Assembly (NCBI GenBank): GCA_964560565.1
Contig: CAZLMF010000006.1
Span: 1 to 34,278, forward strand
Direction of reading: 5' to 3'
DNA length: 34,278 nucleotides
Source: CAZLMF01 sp964560565
Lineage (GTDB): Bacteria > Bacillota > Clostridia > Oscillospirales > Ruminococcaceae
This document shows, piece after piece, positions 22,717-30,333 of this stretch. Position 1 is the stretch's first letter, and each line of letters opens with the position of its first letter. The translations under genes and the position numbers were made by a program. The notes under the pieces are model-generated. The model did not search any database. It saw nothing but the letters and a program-made list of their open reading frames with translations, and had not been told where the DNA came from.

Positions 22717-23466
22717 CTACATCCAGTATCGTTTGAGTCCGTGCAAAACATAACCGGAAAAGCAGTGAATACGTTTTGGCAGGCGCCAACCCATGTATTT
22801 ATATGTTTTCCATGTGGTTTTAGCGGATTTAAGCTTTTGACCTGACTTTGAAGTCTTATAAAGCCTATGGAAGGTTAAAGGAAGGTCAATGCCTGCCGCT
22901 TGTCCATATCGCGCCAGTATTCTAAGCCAAGCTATAAAATCCTCGTGCAAATCGCTGCGCTCCATAGGGAATTCCAGCATATAATCACGCTTAACAAGCA
23001 CTGATGAGGTAATGATATCATTGCCCTTGCAAATTTGCTTATAATCAACGCTTTGAGCAACGCAAATGTATTTCCTCGAAGCGGGATTTTCTTCAGAAAT
23101 GAAATCTGCTCCAGTATAGTATAGGCTAGCAGGAGTAGATTTAGCAGCTTTAAGCTGACGTATAAGCTTGTCCTGTGCCCAATAGTCATCGCCGTCTAAA
23201 AAAGCAATCCATTCGCCGTTTGCAGCGGCAACGCCAATATTCCTTGACTGCGCAACGCCTTGATTGACGGGGTTGTGTATGCACTTAACACGCTTATCCT
23301 CAAGGGCAAGCAAGTCTGCTATCTCGCCGCATTTATCTGGGGAGCAATCATCAACCACTATAACCTCAAGGTTTGCATAAGACTGCGCAAGAGCAGAGCG
23401 CACAGTATGTTCAAGGTATTTTTCACAGCGGTAGGCAGGAATTATAACGCTTACAAGGGTATTCAA
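22717..23466 (-). CDS. GT2-family glycosyltransferase, first gene of the operon
   Basis: The 249-residue GT-A enzyme has VSVIIPAYRCEKYLEHTVRS, VIVVDDCSPD (36-44), NQGVAQSRNIGV and the metal-binding AFLDGDDYW (88-96), then the acceptor-side SDLHEDFIAWLRI motif (about 180-192) and the TWKTYKYMGW-type C-terminus seen in capsule and EPS glycosyltransferases. It is distinct from the paralogue pair downstream. It follows a ~250-base structured leader and leads the 13-gene unit, with 25 bases to the TagF-like gene. Confidence 0.9.
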   Translation of the reverse strand: MNTLVSVIIPAYRCEKYLEHTVRSALAQSYANLEVIVVDDCSPDKCGEIADLLALEDKRVKCIHNPVNQGVAQSRNIGVAAANGEWIAFLDGDDYWAQDKLIRQLKAAKSTPASLYYTGADFISEENPASRKYICVAQSVDYKQICKGNDIITSSVLVKRDYMLEFPMERSDLHEDFIAWLRILARYGQAAGIDLPLTFHRLYKTSKSGQKLKSAKTTWKTYKYMGWRLPKRIHCFSGYVLHGLKRYWM

Positions 23467-23720
23467 TTTGAAAACTCACATCCCTATAAAATTCATATTT
23501 CCCATAACGCAGATAAAGATGATTTGGATTCGTTATCGAAAACCAAAACATCTTTAGACAAATTAATAATCCATTTCGAACATAAACAGCAGAAACAACT
23601 AACAAAGATGAAAAGAAAGTTATTGTCTAAAGCTGATTGTTATTAAAAAATGATAAATTAGTTGAAATATAAAAAAGCGGACAGTATTATATTTCAATCC
23701 CCTAATCCAGTCCGCAATTT
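23467..23720 (-). ncRNA. Structured untranslated leader of the glycopolymer operon
   Basis: Between the consensus promoter and the first ATG lie about 254 transcribed, apparently non-coding bases. The leader starts with a terminator-like stem and an interlocking second stem (23662-23715, listed separately). Further on, CTTTAGACAA (23552-23561) is perfectly complementary to TTGTCTAAAG (23623-23632), enclosing 61 bases. No JUMPstart/ops GGCGGTAG motif is visible. Such leaders upstream of long surface-polymer operons are often targets of processive antitermination (for example LoaP), but no NusG-like gene is in the window. The rest of 23733-23944 holds promoters and AT-rich sequence. Confidence 0.55.
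23662..23715 (-). promoter_or_regulatory. Promoter-proximal terminator stem with interlocking stem (possible pseudoknot)
   Basis: On the - strand GCGGAC (23710-23715) pairs with GTCCGC (23677-23682), which is followed at once by TTTTTT, a terminator shape. TTGAAATATAA (23687-23697), inside that stem's loop, is perfectly complementary to TTATATTTCAA (23662-23672), which lies just beyond the T-run. The arms alternate (1-2-1'-2'), the H-type pseudoknot topology, or they could act as alternative folds. It begins about 5 bases from the predicted RNA 5' end. Confidence 0.6.
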
Positions 23721-23726
23721 ACCTAA

Positions 23727-23755
23727 ATTATATGATATATTGTGCTCATTGTCAA
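23727..23755 (-). promoter_or_regulatory. Consensus sigma-A promoter of the glycopolymer operon
   Basis: On the - strand perfect TTGACA (23750-23755) and perfect TATAAT (23727-23732) are exactly 17 bases apart. Transcription should start near 23720 and run to the terminator at 11131. Confidence 0.88.
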
Positions 23756-23861
23756 CCTCAAGGGGAAAATAGAGTTTCAAAATTCTTGCATATAATTATA
23801 TAACTTAACTTGAACAAGGAAAAATACGATGATTTTACAAACAAAATTATCTAAATGACCT

Positions 23862-23891
23862 TGAATAAATATGCGGTTAGGGCAAATAATA
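23862..23891 (+). promoter_or_regulatory. Candidate sigma-G/sigma-F type promoter of spoVT
   Basis: TGAATA (23862-23867) is followed after 17 bases by AATAATA (23885-23891). Forespore sigma-G promoters have GNATR-type -35 and CATNHTA-type -10 elements with similar spacing; only the first C of the -10 is missing. spoVT of Bacillus subtilis is sigma-G dependent, which supports the call. Confidence 0.45.
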
Positions 23892-23944
23892 GAAACACGA
23901 CTAAATGTACTAATATATATATTAAATAAACATGGAGGTAAATG

Positions 23945-24487
23945 ATGAAAGCAACCGGAATAGTCAGACGGATTGATGACTTGGGTCGTGTGGTAATACC
24001 TAAAGAAATACGACGCACAATGCGCATCAGAGAAGGAGATCCGCTCGAAATCTATACAAGTGTTGACGGAGAGGTAATATTCAGAAAATATTCGCCTGTC
24101 GGTGAAATATCAACCTCAGCGACTCAATATGTTGAGGTATTAGCAAAGATTGGAGGATGCCCTGCGATTATATGCGATCGTGATAATGTGGTTGCGGTTG
24201 CGGGTATGCAGAAGAAGGAGGTACTCGAACGCAGGATTTCGCACAGTCTTGAGGATTTAATTGAACAACGGAAAAATTATGTTTATAAGAGTGCTGATGA
24301 CAAGAAGCTTATGCCCATTGAGGGCGTTGACCGCTGGGCGCTTGTGTGCTCGCCGATAATGGCGGCAGGGGATGTATCAGGTGCGATTATGATACTTTCG
24401 GGGGATGGTGTGGACTTTGCCACAACTACGCATAATGTACTGATACAAGCAGCGTCCATGTATTTTGGAAAGCAAATGGAGGAATAA
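23945..24487 (+). CDS. spoVT: Sporulation regulator SpoVT
   Basis: SpoVT is a forespore transcription factor that adjusts late sporulation gene expression. Residues 1-48 are an AbrB-type swapped-hairpin DNA-binding domain (KATGIVRRIDDLGRVVIPKEI…REGDPLEIY), nearly identical to the conserved SpoVT N-terminus. Residues ~57-178 form a GAF-like domain (VEVLAKIGGCPAIICDRDNVVAVAG), which distinguishes it from the shorter AbrB and Abh. Two ATG codons are adjacent; GGAGG fits the second (23945) at 6 bases and is too near the first, giving 180 residues. It diverges from the glycopolymer operon and converges with pyk. Its presence indicates a spore-former or a recent relative. Confidence 0.93.
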   Translation: MKATGIVRRIDDLGRVVIPKEIRRTMRIREGDPLEIYTSVDGEVIFRKYSPVGEISTSATQYVEVLAKIGGCPAIICDRDNVVAVAGMQKKEVLERRISHSLEDLIEQRKNYVYKSADDKKLMPIEGVDRWALVCSPIMAAGDVSGAIMILSGDGVDFATTTHNVLIQAASMYFGKQMEE

Positions 24488-24493
24488 TGTATA

Positions 24494-24535
24494 AGTCCGT
24501 TTCCCACTGATAAGGTGAGAAACGGACTAGTTTTT
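24494..24535. terminator. Terminator between spoVT and pyk (convergent)
   Basis: A 10-bp stem AGTCCGTTTC/GAAACGGACT (24494-24503 with 24519-24528) is followed by AGTTTTT on the + strand, ending spoVT. On the - strand it follows the pyk stop with TTATACATT, a weaker tail. Confidence 0.85.
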
Positions 24536-24540
24536 ACATA

Positions 24541-26292
24541 TTAAACACCGTGGTTGCCACAGACAATGCCATGCAGTGCATCAAGTGTGACAGTTGTCCC
24601 ACTTTTCAGTATTTTTGTGGCATTTTCAGCGCCGACGATAACGGGAATTTCAAGGGCAAGCCCAACAATTGCTGCATGGGAATTAAGCCCCTCCTGCTCG
24701 GTTATAAGCCCAGAAGCTGACCTAATTAGCGACAGAATTTTGTTAGTGGTATGAGGGATAACCAGAATATCACCCTCTTTGAAACGCTCAAGCGCTTCGT
24801 CCTCGCTTTGGCAAACACAAACATTTGCGCATACAGTTTCCTCGGTGACGCCAAGCCCTGATACAAGTATATCGCCTACAATATGCACCTTCATAAGGTT
24901 GGTGGTGCCTGATATGCCAAGGGGGACACCTGCGGTAATTACAACAAGGTCGCCGCTTGATACAATTCCTGCATTAGTCGCCGCTTCAATTGCGCAATCA
25001 AACAGCTCGTCAGTGTTGGTCTTTTCCTCCACTAACAAAGGTGTAACTCCCCAAGAAAGGTTCATTTGTCGTTGGACAATCGCATCAGTGGTGCAGCCCA
25101 CAATAGGAGAAAGTGAGCGGTATTTTGAAATCATGCGGGCAGTTGTGCCTGTCTTTGTGACGGTGATAATCGCCTTTGCATTGAGGTCATGAGCGGTGGT
25201 AACTGTTGCGTGGGAAATGGCATTTGTGACATTGGGGGATTCCTCAACCTCACGCTGCTGAAAGCGCAGACGATAGTTAATATCGTGCTCGGTAGTTTGT
25301 GCAATACGAGCCATGGTTTTAACAGCATCAACCGGATGCAGACCGGCGGCAGTTTCTCCGGAAAGCATAATTGCGCTTGTTCCGTCATATATAGCATTTG
25401 CCACATCGGTAATCTCCGCTCTGGTGGGACGTGAATTTTTAATCATGCTGTCAAGCATTTGAGTGGCGGTAATTACCTGCTTACCTGCATTATAGCCCTT
25501 TTTAATAAGGTCTTTTTGTATAATAGGAATGCGCTCAAAGGGAATTTCAACACCTAAATCTCCACGTGCTACCATAATGCCATCCGAAACACGCAAAATA
25601 GAGTCAATATTTGCTACTCCCTCTGCATTCTCAATCTTTGCAATAATGCGAACGGAGTGGCAGTCATACTCCTCTAGGACAGCACGAATAGCAACAACAT
25701 CATTAGCTGTACGCACAAAGGATGCCGCAATAAAGTCAAAGCCTGTCTTAACACCAAAGGCTATATCATCTCGGTCACGATCGCTTATATAGGGCATGGA
25801 TAGCGGCACATTTGGCACGTTTACACCCTTTGAGTTTGAAACCACACCACCGTTGATTACACGGCATACTATGTCCGTTTCGTTGAGGTCGATAACCTCC
25901 ATCTCGATAAGTCCGTCATCTATAAGTATGCGTGTTCCTTTTGTGACATCTCCAGGCAGCCCCTTAAAGGTAATATGGGAGCAGGAGGAATTGCCTATAC
26001 ATTCACTAGTGGTAAGAGTAAAGGTACTTCCATCCTTTATTTCCACAGGCTTGTCATTTTCAAAGCGCCCGAGCCTAATTTCCGGCCCCTTTGTGTCAAG
26101 CAAAGTGGCAATGGGTATTTCAAGCTCATTCCTTAGCTTTACAAGCTTATTATATCGTTCAAGATGAGAGCTATGGTCACCGTGTGAGAAGTTAAAGCGA
26201 GCGACATCCATACCTGCTTGTATGAGCTGACGCAGTACGTTTTCGTTATCCGTGGCAGGGCCAAGGGTGCAAATAATTTTCGTCTTTCGCAT
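24541..26292 (-). CDS. pyk: Pyruvate kinase with C-terminal PEP-utiliser-like domain
   Basis: Pyruvate kinase turns phosphoenolpyruvate and ADP into pyruvate and ATP. The 583-residue protein shows KIICTLGPAT (5-14), MDVARFNFSHG (28-38), LLDTKGPEIR, the active-site IIAKIENAEGVANID with catalytic Lys, MVARGDLGVEIP and ITATQMLDSMIKNSRPTRAE. The last ~105 residues are the mobile phosphohistidine-type domain found in Bacillus-type long pyruvate kinases (EGDILVIPHTTNK, EQEGLNSHAAIVGLALEIPVIVG), of uncertain role there. It is preceded by a strong promoter (26388-26417) and a structured leader, and stands alone. The AAAGGATTG ribosome binding site is near ATG. Confidence 0.97.
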   Translation of the reverse strand: MRKTKIICTLGPATDNENVLRQLIQAGMDVARFNFSHGDHSSHLERYNKLVKLRNELEIPIATLLDTKGPEIRLGRFENDKPVEIKDGSTFTLTTSECIGNSSCSHITFKGLPGDVTKGTRILIDDGLIEMEVIDLNETDIVCRVINGGVVSNSKGVNVPNVPLSMPYISDRDRDDIAFGVKTGFDFIAASFVRTANDVVAIRAVLEEYDCHSVRIIAKIENAEGVANIDSILRVSDGIMVARGDLGVEIPFERIPIIQKDLIKKGYNAGKQVITATQMLDSMIKNSRPTRAEITDVANAIYDGTSAIMLSGETAAGLHPVDAVKTMARIAQTTEHDINYRLRFQQREVEESPNVTNAISHATVTTAHDLNAKAIITVTKTGTTARMISKYRSLSPIVGCTTDAIVQRQMNLSWGVTPLLVEEKTNTDELFDCAIEAATNAGIVSSGDLVVITAGVPLGISGTTNLMKVHIVGDILVSGLGVTEETVCANVCVCQSEDEALERFKEGDILVIPHTTNKILSLIRSASGLITEQEGLNSHAAIVGLALEIPVIVGAENATKILKSGTTVTLDALHGIVCGNHGV

Positions 26293-26312
26293 TGAATCAA
26301 TCCTTTCTAATA

Positions 26313-26363
26313 CCCTAAGGCGGAATGTAAAACTCCCGCATTTATATTTGTATTAACTTAGGG
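26313..26363 (-). promoter_or_regulatory. Structured leader hairpin of pyk
   Basis: In the pyk leader CCCTAAG (26357-26363 read on the - strand) pairs with CTTAGGG (26313-26319). Inside, GCGGGA/TTCCGC (26334-26339 with 26320-26325) forms a second stem with one G-T pair. The structure ends about 10 bases before the AAAGGATTG ribosome binding site, so it could influence translation or RNA stability. Confidence 0.5.
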
Positions 26364-26387
26364 CAAGTCAAAACTTTACCAATATAT

Positions 26388-26417
26388 ATTATACAGCAAG
26401 GAGTGGCACAATATCAA
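26388..26417 (-). promoter_or_regulatory. Sigma-A promoter of pyk
   Basis: On the - strand TTGATA (26412-26417) and perfect TATAAT (26388-26393) are 18 bases apart. The start near 26381 gives a leader of about 90 bases. TTGACT at 26366-26371 with TATAAA at 26341-26346 (19 bases) is a weaker alternative. Confidence 0.65.
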
Positions 26418-26450
26418 TGGATAAATGCATAAGTTTTTTTCAATAAACTA

Positions 26451-26479
26451 TTGCTATTATATATCTTTTGTGATATACT
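26451..26479 (+). promoter_or_regulatory. Sigma-A promoter of the gntR-ABC operon
   Basis: TTGCTA (26451-26456) and TATACT (26474-26479) are 17 bases apart, with an extended -10 TGA immediately before TATACT. The start near 26486 coincides with the operator at 26485-26496. Confidence 0.65.
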
Positions 26480-26484
26480 TCAAC

Positions 26485-26496
26485 TGTACTAATACA
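26485..26496. promoter_or_regulatory. Candidate GntR (YtrA-type) operator
   Basis: TGTACTAATACA is a palindrome of TGTA/TACA half-sites around four bases, placed at the predicted transcription start of the gntR operon. GT…AC-type inverted repeats are usual for GntR proteins, so autorepression is likely. Confidence 0.5.
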
Positions 26497-26534
26497 AATA
26501 AGACAGTTTGCGTATTTAAATAGGGGGTGAAACG

Positions 26535-26888
26535 ATGTTTGCAATAGACATGTATTCAAGAGCACCAATATACGAGCAGCTCTATAAAAGAGTAGCAGAG
26601 CTTGTTATGCAAGGAGCGCTGGAGTCCGATGATAAGCTGCCAACAGTTCGTATGCTGGCAAAGGAGCTTGGCGTCAACCCGAACACTGTTCAAAAAGCTT
26701 ATCAGGAGCTTGAGCGGGATGGAATAATTTACTCACAAGCCGGCAGAGGGAGCTTTATATCTCCGCTTGATACATCAAAAGAGATAATAAAAGAAAAGAT
26801 AATCACCGAATTTCGTGCTGCCGTAGTGCAGGCACTAAGGGTAGGTCTTCAAAAACCTGAGTTAATCATGGAAATTGAGAGGTGTTAA
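26535..26888 (+). CDS. GntR-family repressor, YtrA subfamily
   Basis: The 117-residue protein has an N-terminal winged helix (about 8-76): PIYEQLYKRVAELVMQGAL, DKLPTVRMLAKELGVNPNTVQKAYQELERDGII and the wing SQAGRGSFI. The short C-terminus of about 40 residues, with no ligand domain, marks the YtrA subfamily, whose members usually control adjacent ABC exporters. The ribosome binding site is AGGGGGTGA. A promoter and palindromic operator directly upstream suggest that it represses its own operon, which continues with a small membrane peptide, ABC ATPase, permease and lipoprotein. The inducing signal is unknown; envelope stress or antibiotics are typical for relatives. Confidence 0.93.
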   Translation: MFAIDMYSRAPIYEQLYKRVAELVMQGALESDDKLPTVRMLAKELGVNPNTVQKAYQELERDGIIYSQAGRGSFISPLDTSKEIIKEKIITEFRAAVVQALRVGLQKPELIMEIERC

Positions 26889-26891
26889 AAT

Positions 26892-27002
26892 ATGTTTAGC
26901 GGTTTTGCTTTAGTTTCTGTGCCAATAATGGGGATTTTAGCGGTGATTGTACTGCTTATCATTTTTGTAGTTGTAGGTGTACTTGTATTTAACAAAAAGT
27001 AA
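26892..27002 (+). CDS. 36-residue single-pass membrane peptide
   Basis: ATG at 26892 opens 36 codons to TAA at 27000-27002. A GAGAGGTG ribosome binding site lies in the last codons of gntR, four codon-lengths before, giving translational coupling. The peptide begins MFSGFALVSVPIMG, continues as an unbroken helix of Ile, Val and Leu to about residue 33, and ends FNKK, so it would span the membrane once with Lys inside. It sits between gntR and the ABC ATPase. It matches no named family that I can cite; a small ORF (ytrG) exists in the B. subtilis ytr operon, but homology cannot be judged here. It may be an accessory subunit of the transporter. Confidence 0.75.
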   Translation: MFSGFALVSVPIMGILAVIVLLIIFVVVGVLVFNKK

Positions 27003-27023
27003 TAAGAGAGGATGGTATGGGAT

Positions 27024-27929
27024 ATGATAAAGTTCCAAAATGTTACGAAACGTTTTGATGAGTTTGTCGCACTTGATAATATAGATCTTATTATCCCAAA
27101 GGGGAGCGCATACGGTTTACTAGGCTCGAACGGAGCGGGAAAATCGACAATCCTGCGCCTGGTATCCGGTGTATATAGCGCAGAATCGGGAACGGTTGAA
27201 ATCGAGGGCGATAAAGTATTTGATAATCCAAAGGCAAAGTCCCGTGTATTTTTTGTAAACGATGAAACGGTGCAGTTTTCGGATTATACTCTTTCTGATT
27301 TGGCTGACTACTATCGAATTTTTTACAAAGGCTTTAGCGCTGAAAAGTTTGAGCAGCTGCGCAGTGTAATTGACCTGCCGCTCAATAAGAAGCTTTCAAC
27401 CTTCTCAAAAGGTATGAAAAGGCAGGCAATAGTAATAACCGCACTTGCATGCAGACCTGACTACCTGCTATTGGATGAGGCGTTCGATGGGCTTGACCCG
27501 ACTATGAGAATTATAGTTAAGCGTATGCTTGTGGATGAAATGAGTGATAACGAACTTACAATTATTATTTCCTCCCACAACCTAAAGGAGATTGACGAGT
27601 TTTGCGACACCGTGGGACTCCTTCACAAGGGCAAAATCGTCTTTAACAAAGAGCTTGACAGCATCAAAGGCAATGTTCACAAGATACAGTGCGCATTTGA
27701 AACAAGATACGATGCTGACGAATTCGAGGAGCTTGACCTTCTGCATTATGAGCGCAGAGGCAGCGTAATCTACCTAATAGCACGCGGAGAAATCCAGCAA
27801 ATCAAAACTTATCTTGAAAAGAAAGAACCAAAAGTCCTCGATATAGTTCCCCTATCACTCGAGGAAGTATTTATCTACGAAATGGAGGGACTTGGTTATG
27901 AATTCAATGACCTCAAGACTAAGGGATAA
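27024..27929 (+). CDS. ABC transporter ATP-binding protein, YtrB-like
   Basis: The 301-residue ATPase begins MIKFQNVTKRFDEFVALDN. It shows Walker A GLLGSNGAGKST (31-42), FFVNDET at the Q-loop position (a YtrB-like variant lacking the usual Gln), signature TFSKGMKRQ (126-134), Walker B YLLLDE (147-152) and switch His in ISSHNLKEI. A start four codons earlier (27012) would lie on top of the GAGAGG ribosome binding site, so 27024 is preferred, although the spacing is then long (12 bases). Its 3' end overlaps the permease by 32 bases. It would energise the DUF-type permease encoded next and be regulated by the GntR protein. Confidence 0.9.
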   Translation: MIKFQNVTKRFDEFVALDNIDLIIPKGSAYGLLGSNGAGKSTILRLVSGVYSAESGTVEIEGDKVFDNPKAKSRVFFVNDETVQFSDYTLSDLADYYRIFYKGFSAEKFEQLRSVIDLPLNKKLSTFSKGMKRQAIVITALACRPDYLLLDEAFDGLDPTMRIIVKRMLVDEMSDNELTIIISSHNLKEIDEFCDTVGLLHKGKIVFNKELDSIKGNVHKIQCAFETRYDADEFEELDLLHYERRGSVIYLIARGEIQQIKTYLEKKEPKVLDIVPLSLEEVFIYEMEGLGYEFNDLKTKG

Positions 27930-30282
27930 CTTTGTGTTCAAGCACTATGCATACAACTGTAAGCGCAATAAGCGCATATGGATTGTGCTGACAGTACTAA
28001 ACGCAATTGGCTTTCCTCTATTCAATCTTACTGCACTTGACAATAACGGGATGGGTATAATTACAGTAATCAGCATAATGTCGCAAATTGCTGCCTGTGC
28101 ATCGGGAATATTTCTTGTGTACTCAAGCTTTGATTATCTGTACAACAAATCATTGGTTGATATGGCGTTTTCAGCGCCCCTTACATCGTCACAGCGCTTT
28201 TGGAGCAACTTTGCCTCAGGGCTTACGGTTTATCTTTCGCCTTACATAGGCGGCTGTATACTCGGATGCGTGATTGGCTCCTTTGTTAGCCTAACGGAGA
28301 CAGGGAAGGAAGTCTTTCAATCTTTCCCCATTTACCCGACAATGATGCAGCTTATGACGGTAGTCCTGCTTGCAATGATAATGCTCTATGTTATGACATT
28401 ACTAGTGGTTGTATGCTGCGGCAATTTGTTCGAAAGCGTTGCTTATACCATAGTTATTAATGCAATTATCCCAATTGCAATTTCAGTAACCGTCTTTGCA
28501 TCCCTTATGAACATATTCGGGCTTAACAACGATTCTCTTGCTATGGATTTAATTTCGTTTACTTCCCCATTCGGAATAATTATGGGTATAGTATATCTGC
28601 AATTTGGCGGAGCGTATACTCCCTACGCAGCAGAAAGCTACAGCCTTGGGATTTGGCAGCTGCGATATATATTGCCGATAGTTCTAACGATTGCAGCTAT
28701 TGTAGCACTGTCATTTCTGCTCTTCAAAAGACGCAAGGCAGAGCATACAGGTCGTCCCTTCGTATTTAAGCTAATTTACTATATTTTAATTTCAGCAGTG
28801 ACCTACTCTATTATTGCTCTTTTCTTTGGAATAGACGATAGTGTGGAGGCGTTCTTTGGTGCGATAATTTTATCGAGTATAGTGTATTTAATTGCAGAGG
28901 TCATTACCAATCGCGGGTTTAAGCGTTTTGGCTGGTCAGTGCTTAGGTATACTATGACCATCGCTCTTTCTTCACTTTTTATTTTAGTTCTAAGGAACAC
29001 CAACTTGTTTGGCTTTGAAACCCGCCTACCAAGTGCAAACAACATCAAATATGCTGAGGTTAGCTATTCAGGCTATTACAACAACTTTGGGCTTCCATCG
29101 GTAGACCAGTATTATTATAGAAGCAATATGGTTGAAACACCAAAATACTATGATGCCGAGGATATTGAGATAATAACAAACCTGCATGAGCAGATTATTA
29201 ACGATTATAAAAATAATGTTGAGTACGAAAACGCATATTCATACTCAACGATAGAAATCAACTACACTATGAAATTTGGCCTTCCCATGATAAGGGAATA
29301 CCACGTGCCAGATGAGGTGCTTGAGATGTTTAAATCTCTTGACACGTCAACTGAGTTCAAAATTGAAGCTGCAAAGGTGATATCCTATTATGTTGAAAGA
29401 AGCAAGGATATTTCCCTTGCAAACATTTACTACGGCGGAGAACAGTACATCTTTGAAAACTTCAAAAGCAATTACGGAATAACCTCAAAAGAGCTTGCAG
29501 ATGCATTCTACAAAGATATAATGGAAGAAACGGAAAAGGATTATTTCGCCCCAACTCAAGCACCGATTGCAAAGATATTGCTGCAAGTACCTCGAAATGA
29601 GGGTAGTTTTAATGGAGGTGTCTACGGATACTCAACTGAGGTATTCTATATCAAGGCAAACTATACCAACGCTATTGAATATCTAACCAGCCATGGGCTA
29701 GGTGATTATATCGAATCAAACAAGAGCCAATCTGTTTTGCCTGATGAACTTTATGGGCTATTTCTAATTGCACCACCCGAGGGGGGTAACTCCTATTCAA
29801 CTCATTATTCAGATGTGGATAGTATGTACGCGAAGCAATATCCCGTGGGTTATTATGATGAGAGGCATTTTGTGTCGAGCAATTATTTCTCAAGCTCCGA
29901 TTACAGCCAAAATATGCTAATGAAAAGGCTACTCATCACCGATAAGGTAAGAGAGCTACTGAGCGTTGCACAGCCGATTTACAAGACCGATGTTCCCTGC
30001 TATATGATTGGCAATGAATACACCAACCAAACCTATCTAATTCCTCCTGAGTATTCAGCTCTTGCAGCGGAAGTGTTTGCAAGTGCAGATGCAGTCAGCA
30101 CAAGTATCGACTCTGATCTAGAGGAAAAGTATTTCAATATGGGGATAAAGCTTGAATGGGATGTCAGAGAAAATGCTTATTGGTACTACAGTGAATCTAT
30201 TGGTTTAAGCGTATATGTAACACTTGACGGGGAAGAATATTTTTACAGCAATGATGGCACAAAGGTTTTCATTACACGATAG
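27898..30282 (+). CDS. ABC-2 type permease with large C-terminal extracytoplasmic domain
   Basis: The 794-residue protein has about nine hydrophobic helices in residues 28-366 (near 28-45, 53-75, 108-130, 152-174, 181-205, 255-276, 290-310, 316-335 and 349-366). Roughly 425 soluble residues, rich in Tyr, Asn and Ser, follow. The N-terminal half looks like ABC-2 exporters of the YtrC/D type (possibly DUF6449). A TTG six bases earlier is in frame, but GGAGGG is 8 bases before ATG 27898, so ATG is chosen. An odd number of helices would put the large domain outside. Such a domain may bind the exported or sensed compound; this is inferred. I do not recognise the domain. Confidence 0.82.
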   Translation: MNSMTSRLRDNFVFKHYAYNCKRNKRIWIVLTVLNAIGFPLFNLTALDNNGMGIITVISIMSQIAACASGIFLVYSSFDYLYNKSLVDMAFSAPLTSSQRFWSNFASGLTVYLSPYIGGCILGCVIGSFVSLTETGKEVFQSFPIYPTMMQLMTVVLLAMIMLYVMTLLVVVCCGNLFESVAYTIVINAIIPIAISVTVFASLMNIFGLNNDSLAMDLISFTSPFGIIMGIVYLQFGGAYTPYAAESYSLGIWQLRYILPIVLTIAAIVALSFLLFKRRKAEHTGRPFVFKLIYYILISAVTYSIIALFFGIDDSVEAFFGAIILSSIVYLIAEVITNRGFKRFGWSVLRYTMTIALSSLFILVLRNTNLFGFETRLPSANNIKYAEVSYSGYYNNFGLPSVDQYYYRSNMVETPKYYDAEDIEIITNLHEQIINDYKNNVEYENAYSYSTIEINYTMKFGLPMIREYHVPDEVLEMFKSLDTSTEFKIEAAKVISYYVERSKDISLANIYYGGEQYIFENFKSNYGITSKELADAFYKDIMEETEKDYFAPTQAPIAKILLQVPRNEGSFNGGVYGYSTEVFYIKANYTNAIEYLTSHGLGDYIESNKSQSVLPDELYGLFLIAPPEGGNSYSTHYSDVDSMYAKQYPVGYYDERHFVSSNYFSSSDYSQNMLMKRLLITDKVRELLSVAQPIYKTDVPCYMIGNEYTNQTYLIPPEYSALAAEVFASADAVSTSIDSDLEEKYFNMGIKLEWDVRENAYWYYSESIGLSVYVTLDGEEYFYSNDGTKVFITR

Positions 30283-30333
30283 CGATATAGAACACTAGCA
30301 CTTTGCCAAACGTTAAAATTCGGAGGAAAGCCC

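Noticed and set aside
23260..23646. 128-codon + strand frame running from the GT2 gene into the leader
   Set aside because: Half lies antisense to the glycosyltransferase and half in the structured leader. There is no ribosome binding site and no domain.
23467..23760. JUMPstart/ops element in the polymer operon leader
   Set aside because: No GGCGGTAG-type motif was found on either strand, so RfaH-type control is not supported.
24779..25192. 137-codon and neighbouring + strand frames across pyk
   Set aside because: They are Ser-rich shadows of the pyruvate kinase coding strand, without initiation signals.
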